From Labilithrix sp. (lineage in GTDB: Bacteria; Myxococcota_A; Polyangia; Polyangiales; Polyangiaceae): DNA of 64,000 nucleotides. Location: NCBI GenBank assembly GCA_019637155.1, contig JAHBWE010000016.1, positions 62,001 to 126,000 on the forward strand, written 5' to 3'. This document shows positions 25,501-34,394 of the stretch, piece by piece (position 1 is the stretch's first letter; each line of letters begins with the position of its first letter). The notes under the pieces are model-generated. The model saw only the letters and a program-made list of their open reading frames with translations. It did not search any database and was not told where the DNA came from. The translations under genes and the position numbers were made by a program.

Positions 25501-26952
25501 ATCGATCGCGTCACCCGCGGCGGCGCGCTCGACCTCGAGGCGGTCCTCTCGCCCATCGATCTCGGCATCCTCGTCGGCGTCGTCCCGAAGATGACGCGCG
25601 GCATCGGCACGCTCACGGGCTCGGTGAAGGTCAAGGGCACGCCGAAGGAGCCCGCGCTCGACGGCCGCCTCGCGATCCGCGGCGGCGAGTTCGCGTTCCG
25701 CGGCCTCCCCGGCGGCATCAGCGACGTGAACGTCGACATCGAGGCGGACGAGAACGAGGTCCGCATCACGCACGCGCGCGGCCACTTCCTCGGCGGCGAC
25801 GTCGGCATGACGGGCCGCCTCCCGATCAAGGACGGCAACCTCGGCATCGCGCGCGCGGAGGTCACCGGCCGGCAGCTCTATTTCACGCCGGTCGAGGGCG
25901 TGCGGGGCGTCGTCGACGCGGACCTCGAGCTGAGCCTGAACTCCAACGCCCCCTCGGCGCAGGGGCGTCTCCCGTTCGTCGGCGGCTCCGTCACCATCAC
26001 GCAGTTCGAGTACACGCGCCCGGTCGCGCTCGACCTCACCGGCTTCCGCGGCGGCGCGAAGCGCACGGTGGTGGAGGCCTACGATCCCTCTCAGGACTCG
26101 GTCGTCTTCGGCTTCGACGTGCGCGCGCGGAGCCCGCTCCGCATCCGCAACAACCTCGTCGACGCGCAGCTCGCGATCGATCAGCGCGGCCTCCACGTCA
26201 GCGGCACCAACCAGCGCCTCGGCCTCCGCGGCGAGCTCGCGGCGGTGCAGGGCGGCCGCTTCCGCGTCTTCGCGAACGACTTCGAAGTACGAAAAGCCAC
26301 CATCCGCTTCGACGATCCGACGCGCATCGTCCCGCGCGTCGACATCACCGGCGTCACGGAGTACCGCCGCTACTCGAACACGACCGGCCCCGGCGCCGGC
26401 GGCGCGGCGGCGGGCGGCGGCAGCGGATCCATCTCGAGCGGCGGCAGCGGGAGCGGCCTCTGGCGCATCACGCTCCACGCCTACGGCGACACCGAGGACC
26501 TCCACGTCGACATGACGAGCGATCCGGCGCTGTCGCGCGAGGACATCTTCTTCCTCCTCACGATCGGCCTCACGCGCGCGGAGGTCGATCAGGTCCGCGC
26601 GGGCTCCGTCTACGCGAGCGCGGCGTTCGAGGCGATCGGCACCGTGAGCGGCGCCGACCGCGCGCTCAAGACGGTCATCCCCGTCATCGACGACTTCCGC
26701 TTCGGCAGCGCCTACTCCCCCCGCACCGGCCGCACGGAGCCGCAGGTCACGCTCGGGCGGAGGCTCACCGAGAGCCTCCGCGCCAACGTCTCCACCGGCC
26801 TCACCGAAGATCGCCAGTTACGCTCGAACGTGGAGTGGCGCCTCTCCCGCCCCCTCAGCGTGCAAACGAGCTACGACAACATCAGCACGGTGTCGTCCGG
26901 CTCCGTCGGCAACTTCGGCTTGGATTTCCGCTGGCGCATCGAGTTCAACTAA
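22516..26952 (+). CDS. tamB: TamB-like inner-membrane-anchored translocation/lipid-transport protein
   Basis: Giant AsmA-like/TamB protein of 1478 residues: one N-terminal membrane anchor (about 28-50), a long repetitive beta-rich periplasmic body and a C-terminal TamB domain with YGDTEDLHVDMTSDP, SREDIFFLLTIGLT and SYDNISTVSS. Such proteins bridge inner and outer membranes and work with an Omp85 partner in outer-membrane assembly or phospholipid transfer. A possible partner is the Omp85 protein at 46402, though it is not adjacent. The ATG at 22516 is chosen for the upstream gagggggcc ribosome-binding sequence. A Gly/Ser-rich loop (GGAAAGGGSGSISSGG) sits before the C-terminal domain. Confidence 0.9.
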   Translation: MDRSSSTQLPPLPRSSRRRDWVRVVCRFLCAVFAVAGFLPIALGVAVRTEWARSLATRETRKIVKDLGIEARYELDLRLWPLSVTLTNIHVDASDGGTPFLTATRATARPKIFGLLAGKLVIDQIEVLEPKARVVMKDGKLQNLKLDLPEGPKSDKRSRAPFSVVSTTEAFVDFTFDDKHVVATHIDADVTVDEDEAGDDAFEVALRVDEARTKVVRGGAVDDDTLCKLDGRARIEQKKVLVRRLELHGAADMDPAPGTHLGCELPKTDYRVVELALGHFAVTMPPGQDYPNLEGHVKVRAPLPLIGRKGPDAPLTEGWAGVDAEIRFTPETAIPDLAGKIEVHGVRVERFIFGDVSSEVAVRRGVITAPLTKLNLAESQTEIRDIEVRPLSDGIPIKVGSISVRNANFTSLLRDFHVHPRPFVGWDIREVDVSKVEGTADPLHLDGEIKGHTYNFAVYDRPAKETATRERIIGVPDAALAGKLAIRPKGFSFENMTVTTPRSVAQNTTVMIGYHEELLVDVPSSRIDLAEMSPLGDLVMSGVAEPKVHISGTAGAPMLKGETSVKDFVMADIPFGNVTQGTIEADIANVKVDLSDVRATKGKSTYELSTGRLDFSKPAKMRMEAQVSSKSLNVRDFFSMFHLEDDPRLLELDGTLETNARMRLVLGGPEDKCQSGFLTVTAQTTGRDLNVLGEHFDEGHADMEYRWEDRLAGLEGAEIDVHSMSLTKVKKAGGTPVGSVLGSVAIHRGGAIRGSVVVQGFPLARTNVMGPAARYLEGSGSGVARIGGTISSFEVTADASLSPMRIFGAPFGSSDVHLTMTQVPRPSKVKGKTKCGADIYAELDKEAYGRDTSSQGEFRISGGLFGNQVRLDDVVVTRQKAPLITGNVRFEDFDLDPIGRIVVARTPDETDDATPLGGRLSGALALKRVATDDLPHADVTFTPAELRVDRGGQRLELHDKQAVFTLANDTVTIPKVTFDLAAPNGLKGAVAVNGKIDRVTRGGALDLEAVLSPIDLGILVGVVPKMTRGIGTLTGSVKVKGTPKEPALDGRLAIRGGEFAFRGLPGGISDVNVDIEADENEVRITHARGHFLGGDVGMTGRLPIKDGNLGIARAEVTGRQLYFTPVEGVRGVVDADLELSLNSNAPSAQGRLPFVGGSVTITQFEYTRPVALDLTGFRGGAKRTVVEAYDPSQDSVVFGFDVRARSPLRIRNNLVDAQLAIDQRGLHVSGTNQRLGLRGELAAVQGGRFRVFANDFEVRKATIRFDDPTRIVPRVDITGVTEYRRYSNTTGPGAGGAAAGGGSGSISSGGSGSGLWRITLHAYGDTEDLHVDMTSDPALSREDIFFLLTIGLTRAEVDQVRAGSVYASAAFEAIGTVSGADRALKTVIPVIDDFRFGSAYSPRTGRTEPQVTLGRRLTESLRANVSTGLTEDRQLRSNVEWRLSRPLSVQTSYDNISTVSSGSVGNFGLDFRWRIEFN

Positions 26953-27732
26953 TCAGCTCCCACGCCGAGTGCCGGTCGCGCCGCCGAGCAGCATGTCGCG
27001 CACGGCTTGCGTTCTGTCGCGCCCGACCGGAACGCGAACGCCTCGCTGCTCCGATCCCATCCTCTCTCCAACGAAGATTCGCGTCTCCCTGCCTTCGCGC
27101 TCGAGCTCCTTGATGAAGCTGGTGTTGACCAACCAGTTCCGATGAACGCGCATCATCGAGCGTCCGAGCGAGACCTCGATGACGGACAGCGAGAGGTCGA
27201 CGTCGAAGACACCATGCAGCGTGTGGACGGAGGTCAAGCGCTCCCTCGCCTCGAACGCCCATACCTCGGACGGCTCCAGGAAGACGAGCGTCTTCCCTCG
27301 GCGTGCAACGATCCGCTTTCGATACCCTGCTTCGGCCCGGGATGGACGCCGTCCGAGCAAGCGGAGGAGGCACTGTTGTACGCGCTCTTCGGTGAACGGT
27401 TTTAGCAAGTAGTCGACCACGTCGAGGCTGAACGCCTCCACCGCGTGCTCCTGGAAGGCCGTCGCGAGGACGAACATGGGGGCGTCGGGTTTTCCGGCGA
27501 GATTACGAACGACGGCGAGACCGCTCGTGTCACCGCTGCCCGCCAGCCGAACATCGACGAACACGGCGTCCACCTGCAGCTCGCTGCCCGGCTTCAGCGC
27601 TTGCCAGGCCTCCGCCAAGCTGCCGACCGCACCGACCACCTCGGCGAGCTTCGAGTCTTCGAGCAACTCGACGAGATAGTCGCGAGCGGGAGGCTCGTCT
27701 TCTACGACCATGACGCGAAGTCTCTCCGTCAT
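26953..27732 (-). CDS. LytTR-family response regulator
   Basis: Two-domain response regulator of 259 residues: a receiver (1-125) with acidic pocket Glu11-Asp12 and phospho-acceptor Asp60 (VFVDVRLAG), conserved Lys in LLKPF, then a LytTR DNA-binding domain (about 145-250, with RVHRNWLVNTSFI). Its start overlaps the stop of the sensor kinase gene by four bases, so it forms a LytS/LytR-type pair with it. Targets are unknown. Confidence 0.93.
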   Translation of the reverse strand: MTERLRVMVVEDEPPARDYLVELLEDSKLAEVVGAVGSLAEAWQALKPGSELQVDAVFVDVRLAGSGDTSGLAVVRNLAGKPDAPMFVLATAFQEHAVEAFSLDVVDYLLKPFTEERVQQCLLRLLGRRPSRAEAGYRKRIVARRGKTLVFLEPSEVWAFEARERLTSVHTLHGVFDVDLSLSVIEVSLGRSMMRVHRNWLVNTSFIKELEREGRETRIFVGERMGSEQRGVRVPVGRDRTQAVRDMLLGGATGTRRGS

Positions 27733-28880
27733 GGCGCGTGCACCCGCGACGGCTCGTCGTCGACGAGCGGGAGTCGAACGACCGCCTGAGTTCCGCGGGC
27801 CGTCGACTCGAGCCGGAGGCTCGCGTCATCGTACTTGAGCTCCAGCCGGCGGCGCACGGAGTGAAGCCCGAACGCACCGGGCCGCGGCTCGACGGCGGGG
27901 ACGCCCGGCCCGTTGTCCTCCACCGTGCACACGACGTGTCCGGCGCCGTCCCCTCTCTCGAGCGAGACACGCAGCGTCACCTCACCGTCGCCGGAGCGCT
28001 GCAAGGCTCCGTGATTGACGGCATTCTCCATCAGCGGCTGGAGCAGCAGCCTCGGCACGAGGACCCGCTCCGCAGCGCGTTCAATCTCCCACCGAAATTG
28101 CAGCGCACCAACGTGGCGAGACTCCAGGATCTCGGCGTAGCGGCGAAGCCACGAAACTTGCTCTCCGATCGTCTGCATCTCCTCGGGCTCACGCAGGGAA
28201 TCCCGAAGAAGGTCGCCGAGGCATCCGAGGAGGCGTCGCGCCTCCTTGGGGTGTTTGGTGACGAGACCCGCGATGGCGTTGAGGGTGTTGAGGAGAAAGT
28301 GCGGTTCGAGCTGAGACCGAAGATAAGCGAGCTCGGCGGCGCTCCTCAGCTGCTCGGCTTCGAGCTTCAACTTGTCCGCTTCGAGGCGATGCGTATCCGC
28401 CTCGAGCTTCAACTTGTCCGCTTCGAGTCGATGCGCATCGGCCTCGAGCGCGCGCAGCCGCGCGTCCTCCGCGGCGAAGGGGAAGACGAAGCCGAGCGCC
28501 CAGATCGCGCACAACAGGAGCCCCCAGAACATGCCGAAGAACAGCATGGCGGAGAGCGGCACGTGCCGGCCTTGGACGTCGAGGCTGAGCCCGAGCATGA
28601 CGACGGTCAGAAGGACGACCGCCGCCGAGAACGTACCGAGCACCGCCGCGAGCGCGAGGTTCGCGAGGAGCGTGCGCATCGTGCCCAGCGAGCGACGCAA
28701 TGCGCGTTCATAGTGAAGAGAGAGACCCACGAAGAGGACGGGGGCCTCAATCCCGTAGAACAGTAGTTTCGGGACGGCATTTCGGCGCTCGAAGAACAAC
28801 TGCGGAAGGACGGCGAGGAGGGAGACGCCGAGGACCACGCCACCTGCAGCGAGCCATCGTCTTCGCCGTCGGTCCTCCAT
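27729..28880 (-). CDS. LytS/YehU-type membrane sensor histidine kinase
   Basis: Sensor kinase with four predicted membrane segments (about residues 10-165), a charged coiled coil, a His_kinase domain with the phospho-acceptor in QLEPHFLLNTLNA (His194), and a GHKL ATPase with the N-box LMENAVNHG and G-boxes DNGPG and GLHSVRRRL. It phosphorylates the LytTR regulator encoded just downstream with a four-base overlap. The coiled coil contains an exact protein duplication (HRLEADKLKLEAD repeated). The ATG at 28880 is preferred; a GTG at 28949 would add 23 polar residues. Confidence 0.9.
   Translation of the reverse strand: MEDRRRRRWLAAGGVVLGVSLLAVLPQLFFERRNAVPKLLFYGIEAPVLFVGLSLHYERALRRSLGTMRTLLANLALAAVLGTFSAAVVLLTVVMLGLSLDVQGRHVPLSAMLFFGMFWGLLLCAIWALGFVFPFAAEDARLRALEADAHRLEADKLKLEADTHRLEADKLKLEAEQLRSAAELAYLRSQLEPHFLLNTLNAIAGLVTKHPKEARRLLGCLGDLLRDSLREPEEMQTIGEQVSWLRRYAEILESRHVGALQFRWEIERAAERVLVPRLLLQPLMENAVNHGALQRSGDGEVTLRVSLERGDGAGHVVCTVEDNGPGVPAVEPRPGAFGLHSVRRRLELKYDDASLRLESTARGTQAVVRLPLVDDEPSRVHAP
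28375..28445 (-). repeat. imperfect 42-base direct repeat encoding the HK coiled coil
   Basis: Two adjacent units, each running from the LKLEAD codons to the HRLEAD codons, are almost identical at DNA level (shared caacttgtccgcttcgag). They duplicate two heptads of the linker between membrane sensor and kinase domain. Changing heptad number alters linker length without breaking the coil register. Confidence 0.6.
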
Positions 28881-29219
28881 CCACGACGTTAGCGAGCTCG
28901 CCTGCGCGGGCTGCCGATTCGTACTCGGGAAGGCCTGAGATGATGCCACGCCAGCGAGAAGCTACCCCGCAGTCCGACGGCGTCCAGCGCGTTTTCGACG
29001 CTCGGCCGCACTGCCTCGCGGAGCTCGCGTTCACGGTGTGAACGGAGGTTCCCACCCGAACGGTGCGCGCGGTGAGCGGTGCCGAGCTGCGCCTCATTGC
29101 GGACTTCTCGTGGTCGTCTCCAGACCACTGGTCAGAATGCATCGGCGCGGCCCGCCGCGCGCCCTAGTTGTGCATGAGTCGAGTGCCTCTTAGGAGCCGT
29201 ATTTGGTTGAGGAGCCCAC
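28881..29219. other. intergenic stretch, no supported gene
   Basis: About 340 bases between the sensor kinase start and the small gene at 29220. Short open frames exist on both strands but none has a convincing start, protein signature or codon bias. It must contain the promoter of the two-component operon on the minus strand and possibly that of 29220 on the plus strand; no clear -35/-10 pair was picked out. Confidence 0.5.
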
Positions 29220-29438
29220 GTGAAGAAGCCGACCGAGATTAGCCCGCCGAGAGGAGAGCTCGGTCTGTTGCTCCGCGACTCGATCCTCGCGGCGCCGGTC
29301 GTCCTCGACCTCGCCAAGCGCGCCGAGCTGCGCGGGATCCACGACCTGTTCGTCCAACGAGCGAAGCTCGAGAACACGCTTCGTTGGATGGCGGGGGAGG
29401 ACCTGATCCACCACCTCGGTCGCGAGTACTACGACTGA
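29220..29438 (+). CDS. small protein of unknown function
   Basis: Protein of 72 residues starting with GTG. Mostly helical, soluble, no Cys and no signal peptide. It ends one base before the GTG start of the phosphatidyltransferase gene, so the two are probably co-translated. The hydrophobic pattern LLLRDSILAAPVVLDLAKRA suggests an amphipathic helix. No family was recognised; the tight spacing is the main reason to believe it is real. Confidence 0.5.
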   Translation: MKKPTEISPPRGELGLLLRDSILAAPVVLDLAKRAELRGIHDLFVQRAKLENTLRWMAGEDLIHHLGREYYD

Positions 29439-29439
29439 G

Positions 29440-30252
29440 GTGCGCGTGGCTTGGTCTTGCGATCTCGCGGCCTCGCTCTGCCTGCTCGGCGCTCTCGCCG
29501 TCGCGCTCGGCGCACATCTCCTCGCGAGCCTCGTCCACGGTCGTCCGCTCGTCGCGTCCCGCGTCGAGCGTGAGGCGGGCTTGCCGCTCGTGGGCCGGGC
29601 GCCGATGCACGCGGTCTATCGCGCTCTCGAGCCGCTCGGGAGCGCGCTCGCTCATCTCGGCGTCAGCGCCAACTCGATCACGGTGGCGTCGGCCGTCATC
29701 GCTCTCGGCGCCGGCGCGGCCTTCGCGACCGGGCATTTCGGCGTCGCCGCCGCGATCGCGACGGTCGCTTCGCTCGCGGACGGGCTCGACGGCTTCGTCG
29801 CTCGGCGCACGGGGACGCAGAGTCGGTTCGGTCAGGTGCTCGACACGACCGTCGACCGCTACGTGGACGCGATTCTTCTCGGTGGGATCGCGCTCTACGT
29901 CCACGGCGACGTCGCGCTGCTCTCGCTCACGATCGCGGCCATCGTCGGCAGCTTCATGGTGAGCTACTCCTCGTCGGTCGAGCGCGAGCTCGGCGTCGTG
30001 AGCAAAGACGCGCCGATGCGGCGCGCGCATCGTCTCGCGTTCTTGCTCCTTGCATCCGCCGTCGCTCCACTCACCGGCGACTTCGCCTTGCCGGTCGTCT
30101 TCGCGGCGGTCATCGCCATCGGCGTAGTCGGCAACGTCTCCGCGGTGAGCCGACTCGTTCGCGCCGCGCGCCAGGCCGACGCCAGCATGAGCGATCCGGT
30201 CCTCTCGGAGCCGGCGCATCCGGCCACGGCACCCGAATCCGAGAGGGCATGA
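29440..30252 (+). CDS. CDP-alcohol phosphatidyltransferase
   Basis: Integral membrane enzyme of 270 residues that joins a CDP-activated lipid or alcohol to an acceptor alcohol. The family signature D-x2-D-G-x2-A-R-x8-G-x3-D-x3-D is complete (ADGLDGFVARR followed by FGQVLDTTVDRYVD). About six hydrophobic segments are visible. GTG start, one base after the small gene at 29220. The substrate (glycerol phosphate, inositol or other) cannot be read from the motif. Confidence 0.9.
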   Translation: MRVAWSCDLAASLCLLGALAVALGAHLLASLVHGRPLVASRVEREAGLPLVGRAPMHAVYRALEPLGSALAHLGVSANSITVASAVIALGAGAAFATGHFGVAAAIATVASLADGLDGFVARRTGTQSRFGQVLDTTVDRYVDAILLGGIALYVHGDVALLSLTIAAIVGSFMVSYSSSVERELGVVSKDAPMRRAHRLAFLLLASAVAPLTGDFALPVVFAAVIAIGVVGNVSAVSRLVRAARQADASMSDPVLSEPAHPATAPESERA

Positions 30253-30746
30253 GGTCGCCCGCCGACCCGTCTCACGCCACGTTCACGGGCAAGTAGTCGG
30301 ACGCCGAGATCGTGACGTGAATGGCTCCTGGGAGGAAAACACCATTCGCGCGCCAACTGCCGATGGCAACGACATCGGCGTCCGTTCTGGTCCTTCCCCG
30401 GCGCGCACGATGACGGCTGCGCGCAAGCCATGGGAGGAGTGTGCCTGCATCATGGCGTGCGACGGCTCGAGGTTGGTTTCCGCATCGCAGTTTCCATGAA
30501 TCCGCGCCCGCGGCGGCTGTCGCGATGCGCTGCTCGTGAATACGACGAATATCAGCGGGAGACAGGCGCCGCTGCGCATTCCGACCGGAGGTCCGCCGGC
30601 ATCGACGAGCGGACCGATTGCCCCGTCGGCGCGGCAGATCGGCAATCACCGCTAGTCGTCATTCGCCGCTGGAGTGAATTCGGTGTCGACCGCGCCCTCG
30701 CGTTTGGGCAGAGTGGCTCCTCCTTCTCGGAGCGTCGCAACGTCGA
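30253..30746. other. 494-base gap with a possible broken small gene
   Basis: Composition is less G/C-biased than the neighbours. On the minus strand a frame from 30579 encodes a signal-peptide-like start (MRSGACLPLIFVVF) and then a polar segment. A second frame closing at 30272 ends in the beta-strand-like GVFLPGAIHVTISASD. Both are open around 30390, as if one secreted small protein had been split by a frameshift. This may also be chance. The promoter of the TonB/receptor gene should lie near the right end. Confidence 0.3.
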
Positions 30747-33389
30747 ATGAGCTCGGTGCATACGAGCGGCAACGTGAGGCCGCGCTGTTTCCTCCTCCTC
30801 GCTCGCGGCGTGGTCCTTCGTCTCGCGCTCGCGGCGACCGCCCTGGCGTTCACGTCCTCGCCGGCGATCGCGTTTGCGCAGCAGCCCGCGCCGGCGAACG
30901 AGGTGGTTCCGCCGAAGCTGACGAAGGACTCGCCTGCGCTTTATCCGGAGCAAGCGCTCCGGGAGAAGGTCGCGGGGCGGGTCGTCGTGAACCTGATCCT
31001 GGAGATCGATCCCAGCGGGAAGGTGAAGACCGCGACGATCCCGGAGCCGGTGGGGCACGGCTTCGACGAGGCGGCGGCGTCGGCGGCGTCGGGCCTCGCG
31101 TTCGAGCCCGCCACGCGCGGAGGCGCGCCGATCGCCGCGAAGATCCGCTTCTCGTACACGTTCGATCCGCCCGCCGCGCGCGTGACGGGCAAGGTCCTTC
31201 GTCCCCCGAACGACGTGCCGATCGAGGGCGCGACGGTGGTGGTGACCGACGCGACCGGCGAGCATCGCGTGACGACGGGGAAAGACGGCGCGTACCGCGT
31301 CGAGGGCCTCGCGGCGGGGAAGGTCCACATCCACGTCGAGGCGCGGGGGCGCACGCCGCAGGACCTCGACGAGGAGATCGGCGCGGGCGAGGAGGCCGAG
31401 GTCGTGCTCCGTCTCGCCGTCTTCGAAGAAGCGCCGCCGCCGACGGTGCCGGGGAAACCGGGCGAGCCGGAGGAGGCGATCGAAGAGGTCCGCGTCAAAG
31501 GCGAGCGGCCGCCGCGGGAGGTCACGAAGCGCAGCATCCCGCGCGAGGAGATCAACGTCATCCCCGGCACCAACGGCGACGCGCTCCGCTCGCTCCAGAA
31601 CCTCCCCGGCGTCGCGCGTCCGCCGCCGTTCGGCGGTCAGCTCGTGGTGCGCGGCTCGGCCCCGCAGGACACGAACTACTTCGTCGACGGGACGAACATC
31701 CCGCTCATTTACCACTTCGGCGGCCTCTCCTCGGTCCTCCCGACCGAGGTGCTCGACCATATCGACTTTTATCCCGGCAACTACGGCGCGCAATACGGCC
31801 GCGGAATGGGCGGTATCGTCGACGTCGCGGTGCGCGGGCCGAAGGACGACGGGCGCATGCACGGCATGGCGCAGGTCGACCTCATCGACGCGCGCTTCGT
31901 CGCGGAGCGCTCGCTCGGCAAGGGCTGGAGCTTCATGCTCGGCGGCCGCCGGTCGTATTTCGATTTGTGGCTCGGCCCGATCCTCGCGAGCGCCGCCGGC
32001 GTCAGCACCGCGCCGCGCTATTACGATTACCAGGTGATGCTGAAGAAGGAGCTCGGGCCGGACCACGAGCTCCGGTTCTTCTTCTTCGGCTCGGACGACC
32101 GACTCCAGATCTTCAGCTCGGACCTCGGCGGCGACTTCGTGCTCGGCGGCGGCATCCGCGCCGTCGTCACGTTCTGGCGCGCGCAGATGCGCTACACGAA
32201 CAAGCTCAACGCCGACACCCGCGTCACCGCCGTCGCCGCGGTCGGGCAGGACTACGTCAACTTCGGATTCGGTCCGAACTACCTCGATCTCACCACCACC
32301 CCGATCTCGCTCCGCGCCGAGGTGAGCCGCCGCCTCGCGCGCGCGATCACGCTCAACGCCGGCATCGACGCGATCCACACGCCGTTCAACATCGCGGTGC
32401 GCTTCCCGGTGCCGCAGCGCCCGGGCGTGCCCGACAGCGGCTTGAACGCGCCTTCGGTGCGGCAGGACACGTCCGGCACGTTGTTCACGCCGGGCGTGTA
32501 CTCCGACCTCGAGATCGTCCCGCTGCGCGGCACGCGCATCGTGCCCGGCATCCGCGCGGACTACTTCAAGTTCGCGGAGACCGACGCGCGGAACTCGAGC
32601 TGGAACTTCTCACCCCGCGTCGTCGTCCGGCAAGACCTGACGACGAGCAGCCCGAAGACCACGGTGAAAGGCGGCGTCGGCGTCTTCCACCAGCCGCCGC
32701 AGGCGTTCGAGATGGACAAGGTGTTCGGGCGCCCGAACCTGACGTCGAACCGCGCGATCCACTACACGGCGGGCCTCGAGCAGGAGGTCGGCGCGCACGT
32801 CACGGTGTCGGTCGAGGGCTTCTACAAGGCGCTCGACAACCTCGTCGTGCAGGGGCTCGGCAACACCGGCGACGGCCGCGTGTACGGCTCGGAGTGGCTG
32901 CTCCGCTGGCAGAAGGACCCGAAGATGTTCGGGTGGATCGCGTACACGCTCATGCGGAGCGAGCGGCGCGAGAAGCCGGACGATCTCCTGCGCCTCTTCG
33001 ACTTCGATCAGACGCACATCCTGACCGCCATCTTGAGCCGCAACCTCGGGCACGGCTGGCGCGTCGGCGGGCGCTTCCGCCTCGTCTCGGGCAACCTGTA
33101 CACGCCGAGCAACTACGGCGCGCTCGACGCCGACCGCGCGGTGTATCAGCCGGTCAGCTCGATGCCGCTCTTCGGCGAGCGCCTCGGCACGTTCCACCAG
33201 CTCGACTTCCGCGTCGACAAGGAGATCGACGCCAAGCCGCTGAAGCTCAGCATCTACCTCGATATCCAAAACATCTACTTCCACCGGAGCCAAGAGGGCA
33301 TTTCCTACAATTACAACTACGTCGAGAAGTCCCCTGTCCTCGGCCTGCCCATCCTGCCGATCCTCGGCCTGCGCGGAGACCTCCTGTGA
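30747..33389 (+). CDS. outer-membrane TonB-dependent receptor with fused TonB C-terminal domain
   Basis: Secreted protein of 880 residues: signal peptide (to about 45), a TonB-C-like domain (about 58-145, with YPEQALREKVAGRVVV and GLAFEPATRGG), a carboxypeptidase-regulatory-like domain (150-225, with GKDGAYRVEGLAAG), a TonB plug (about 270-380, with LRSLQNLPGV and VVRGSAPQDTNYFVDG) and a 22-strand-type beta-barrel to the end. TonB domains normally sit on a separate inner-membrane protein; having one on the receptor is unusual in general, although similar fusions occur in myxobacteria. Start ATG 30747. The next gene overlaps by GTGA. The substrate is unknown. Confidence 0.9.
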   Translation: MSSVHTSGNVRPRCFLLLARGVVLRLALAATALAFTSSPAIAFAQQPAPANEVVPPKLTKDSPALYPEQALREKVAGRVVVNLILEIDPSGKVKTATIPEPVGHGFDEAAASAASGLAFEPATRGGAPIAAKIRFSYTFDPPAARVTGKVLRPPNDVPIEGATVVVTDATGEHRVTTGKDGAYRVEGLAAGKVHIHVEARGRTPQDLDEEIGAGEEAEVVLRLAVFEEAPPPTVPGKPGEPEEAIEEVRVKGERPPREVTKRSIPREEINVIPGTNGDALRSLQNLPGVARPPPFGGQLVVRGSAPQDTNYFVDGTNIPLIYHFGGLSSVLPTEVLDHIDFYPGNYGAQYGRGMGGIVDVAVRGPKDDGRMHGMAQVDLIDARFVAERSLGKGWSFMLGGRRSYFDLWLGPILASAAGVSTAPRYYDYQVMLKKELGPDHELRFFFFGSDDRLQIFSSDLGGDFVLGGGIRAVVTFWRAQMRYTNKLNADTRVTAVAAVGQDYVNFGFGPNYLDLTTTPISLRAEVSRRLARAITLNAGIDAIHTPFNIAVRFPVPQRPGVPDSGLNAPSVRQDTSGTLFTPGVYSDLEIVPLRGTRIVPGIRADYFKFAETDARNSSWNFSPRVVVRQDLTTSSPKTTVKGGVGVFHQPPQAFEMDKVFGRPNLTSNRAIHYTAGLEQEVGAHVTVSVEGFYKALDNLVVQGLGNTGDGRVYGSEWLLRWQKDPKMFGWIAYTLMRSERREKPDDLLRLFDFDQTHILTAILSRNLGHGWRVGGRFRLVSGNLYTPSNYGALDADRAVYQPVSSMPLFGERLGTFHQLDFRVDKEIDAKPLKLSIYLDIQNIYFHRSQEGISYNYNYVEKSPVLGLPILPILGLRGDLL

Positions 33390-34375
33390 AGCAGCTCCTC
33401 GCCGCCGCCGGTTTCGTCGGCCTCGTGGGCATGGTCGCTTGCGGCGCCGACTTCGCGCCGAAGAACGCGGTCCAGACGATCCGCATCCTCGCGACGAAGT
33501 CGGACCTCCCCTATGCGCGTCCGGGGGAGAACGTGAACCTCGAGGTCCTCGCCTTCGACGGTCGCACGAGCCCGACCAAGAAGCCGATGCGCGTCTTCTG
33601 GTTCCCCGCTCCGTGCGTGAACCCGCCCGGCGACCAGTACTTCGTCTGCTACGCGTTCGTGCACCAGCTCTTCCCGCTGAACACGGACCTGTCGCCGGTC
33701 CTCGTCGAGAGCACGAAGACGACGATCACGATCCCGCCGAACGCGCTCGACGGCGTCGTCGCGCCGCCGGGCGCGGGGGCGGACCGCACCGTCACCGCCT
33801 ACAACTTCGTCGCCGCGTGCGCGGGGCACCTCCGCCGCGTCGCGCCGAAGTCCGGCCTCGGCCTCAACCAGCTCCCGGTCGGCTGCTTCGACGACGAGAC
33901 GGGGCTAGAGCTCGGCCCCGACGACTTCGTCTTCGCCTTCACGCGCGTCTTCGTCTTCGATCAGCGCCGGAACGCGCTCCCGACCTTCAGCGGCGTGACC
34001 TTCGAGGGGCAGCCGCTCGACGCCGCGAAGGGCGTCGTCACCCCGCGCTGCAAGCGCAACGAGGCCACCGGGCTCTGCGAGACGGTGAAGCTCGACGTCC
34101 AGTTCGACGACGCGACCGCCGAGCTCGACCCCGACATCGTCGACTCGAACAACAACGTGCAGCACGAGACGCTCTACGTCGATTGGTTCTCGAGCGCCGG
34201 CAAGTTCCGCACCGACCGCAAGATCATCTTCGACGGCACGCTCGGACGCCCGCCGAAGACGGAGATCGAATACGAGCCGCCGCCGGATCCGGTGAGCGGA
34301 CAGCGAATGTGGATGATCCTCCACGACAACCGCAACGGCACGACGTGGCTCGAGTGGCCGCTCGAGGTTCAGTAG
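33386..34375 (+). CDS. lipoprotein partner of the TonB-dependent receptor
   Basis: Predicted lipoprotein of 329 residues (GTG start in a GTGA overlap with the receptor stop; lipobox GMVAC). The mature part is beta-rich with several Cys (FPAPCVNPP, YFVCYAF, AACAGH, PVGCFDD, TPRCKRNE, GLCETV). No family was named. The four-base overlap implies translation together with the receptor. By analogy with SusD-like or other surface lipoproteins beside receptors it may help in substrate capture, but no sequence similarity to those was seen. Confidence 0.8.
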   Translation: MKQLLAAAGFVGLVGMVACGADFAPKNAVQTIRILATKSDLPYARPGENVNLEVLAFDGRTSPTKKPMRVFWFPAPCVNPPGDQYFVCYAFVHQLFPLNTDLSPVLVESTKTTITIPPNALDGVVAPPGAGADRTVTAYNFVAACAGHLRRVAPKSGLGLNQLPVGCFDDETGLELGPDDFVFAFTRVFVFDQRRNALPTFSGVTFEGQPLDAAKGVVTPRCKRNEATGLCETVKLDVQFDDATAELDPDIVDSNNNVQHETLYVDWFSSAGKFRTDRKIIFDGTLGRPPKTEIEYEPPPDPVSGQRMWMILHDNRNGTTWLEWPLEVQ

Positions 34376-34394
34376 CGCGTGCGGTCGTGATCGA

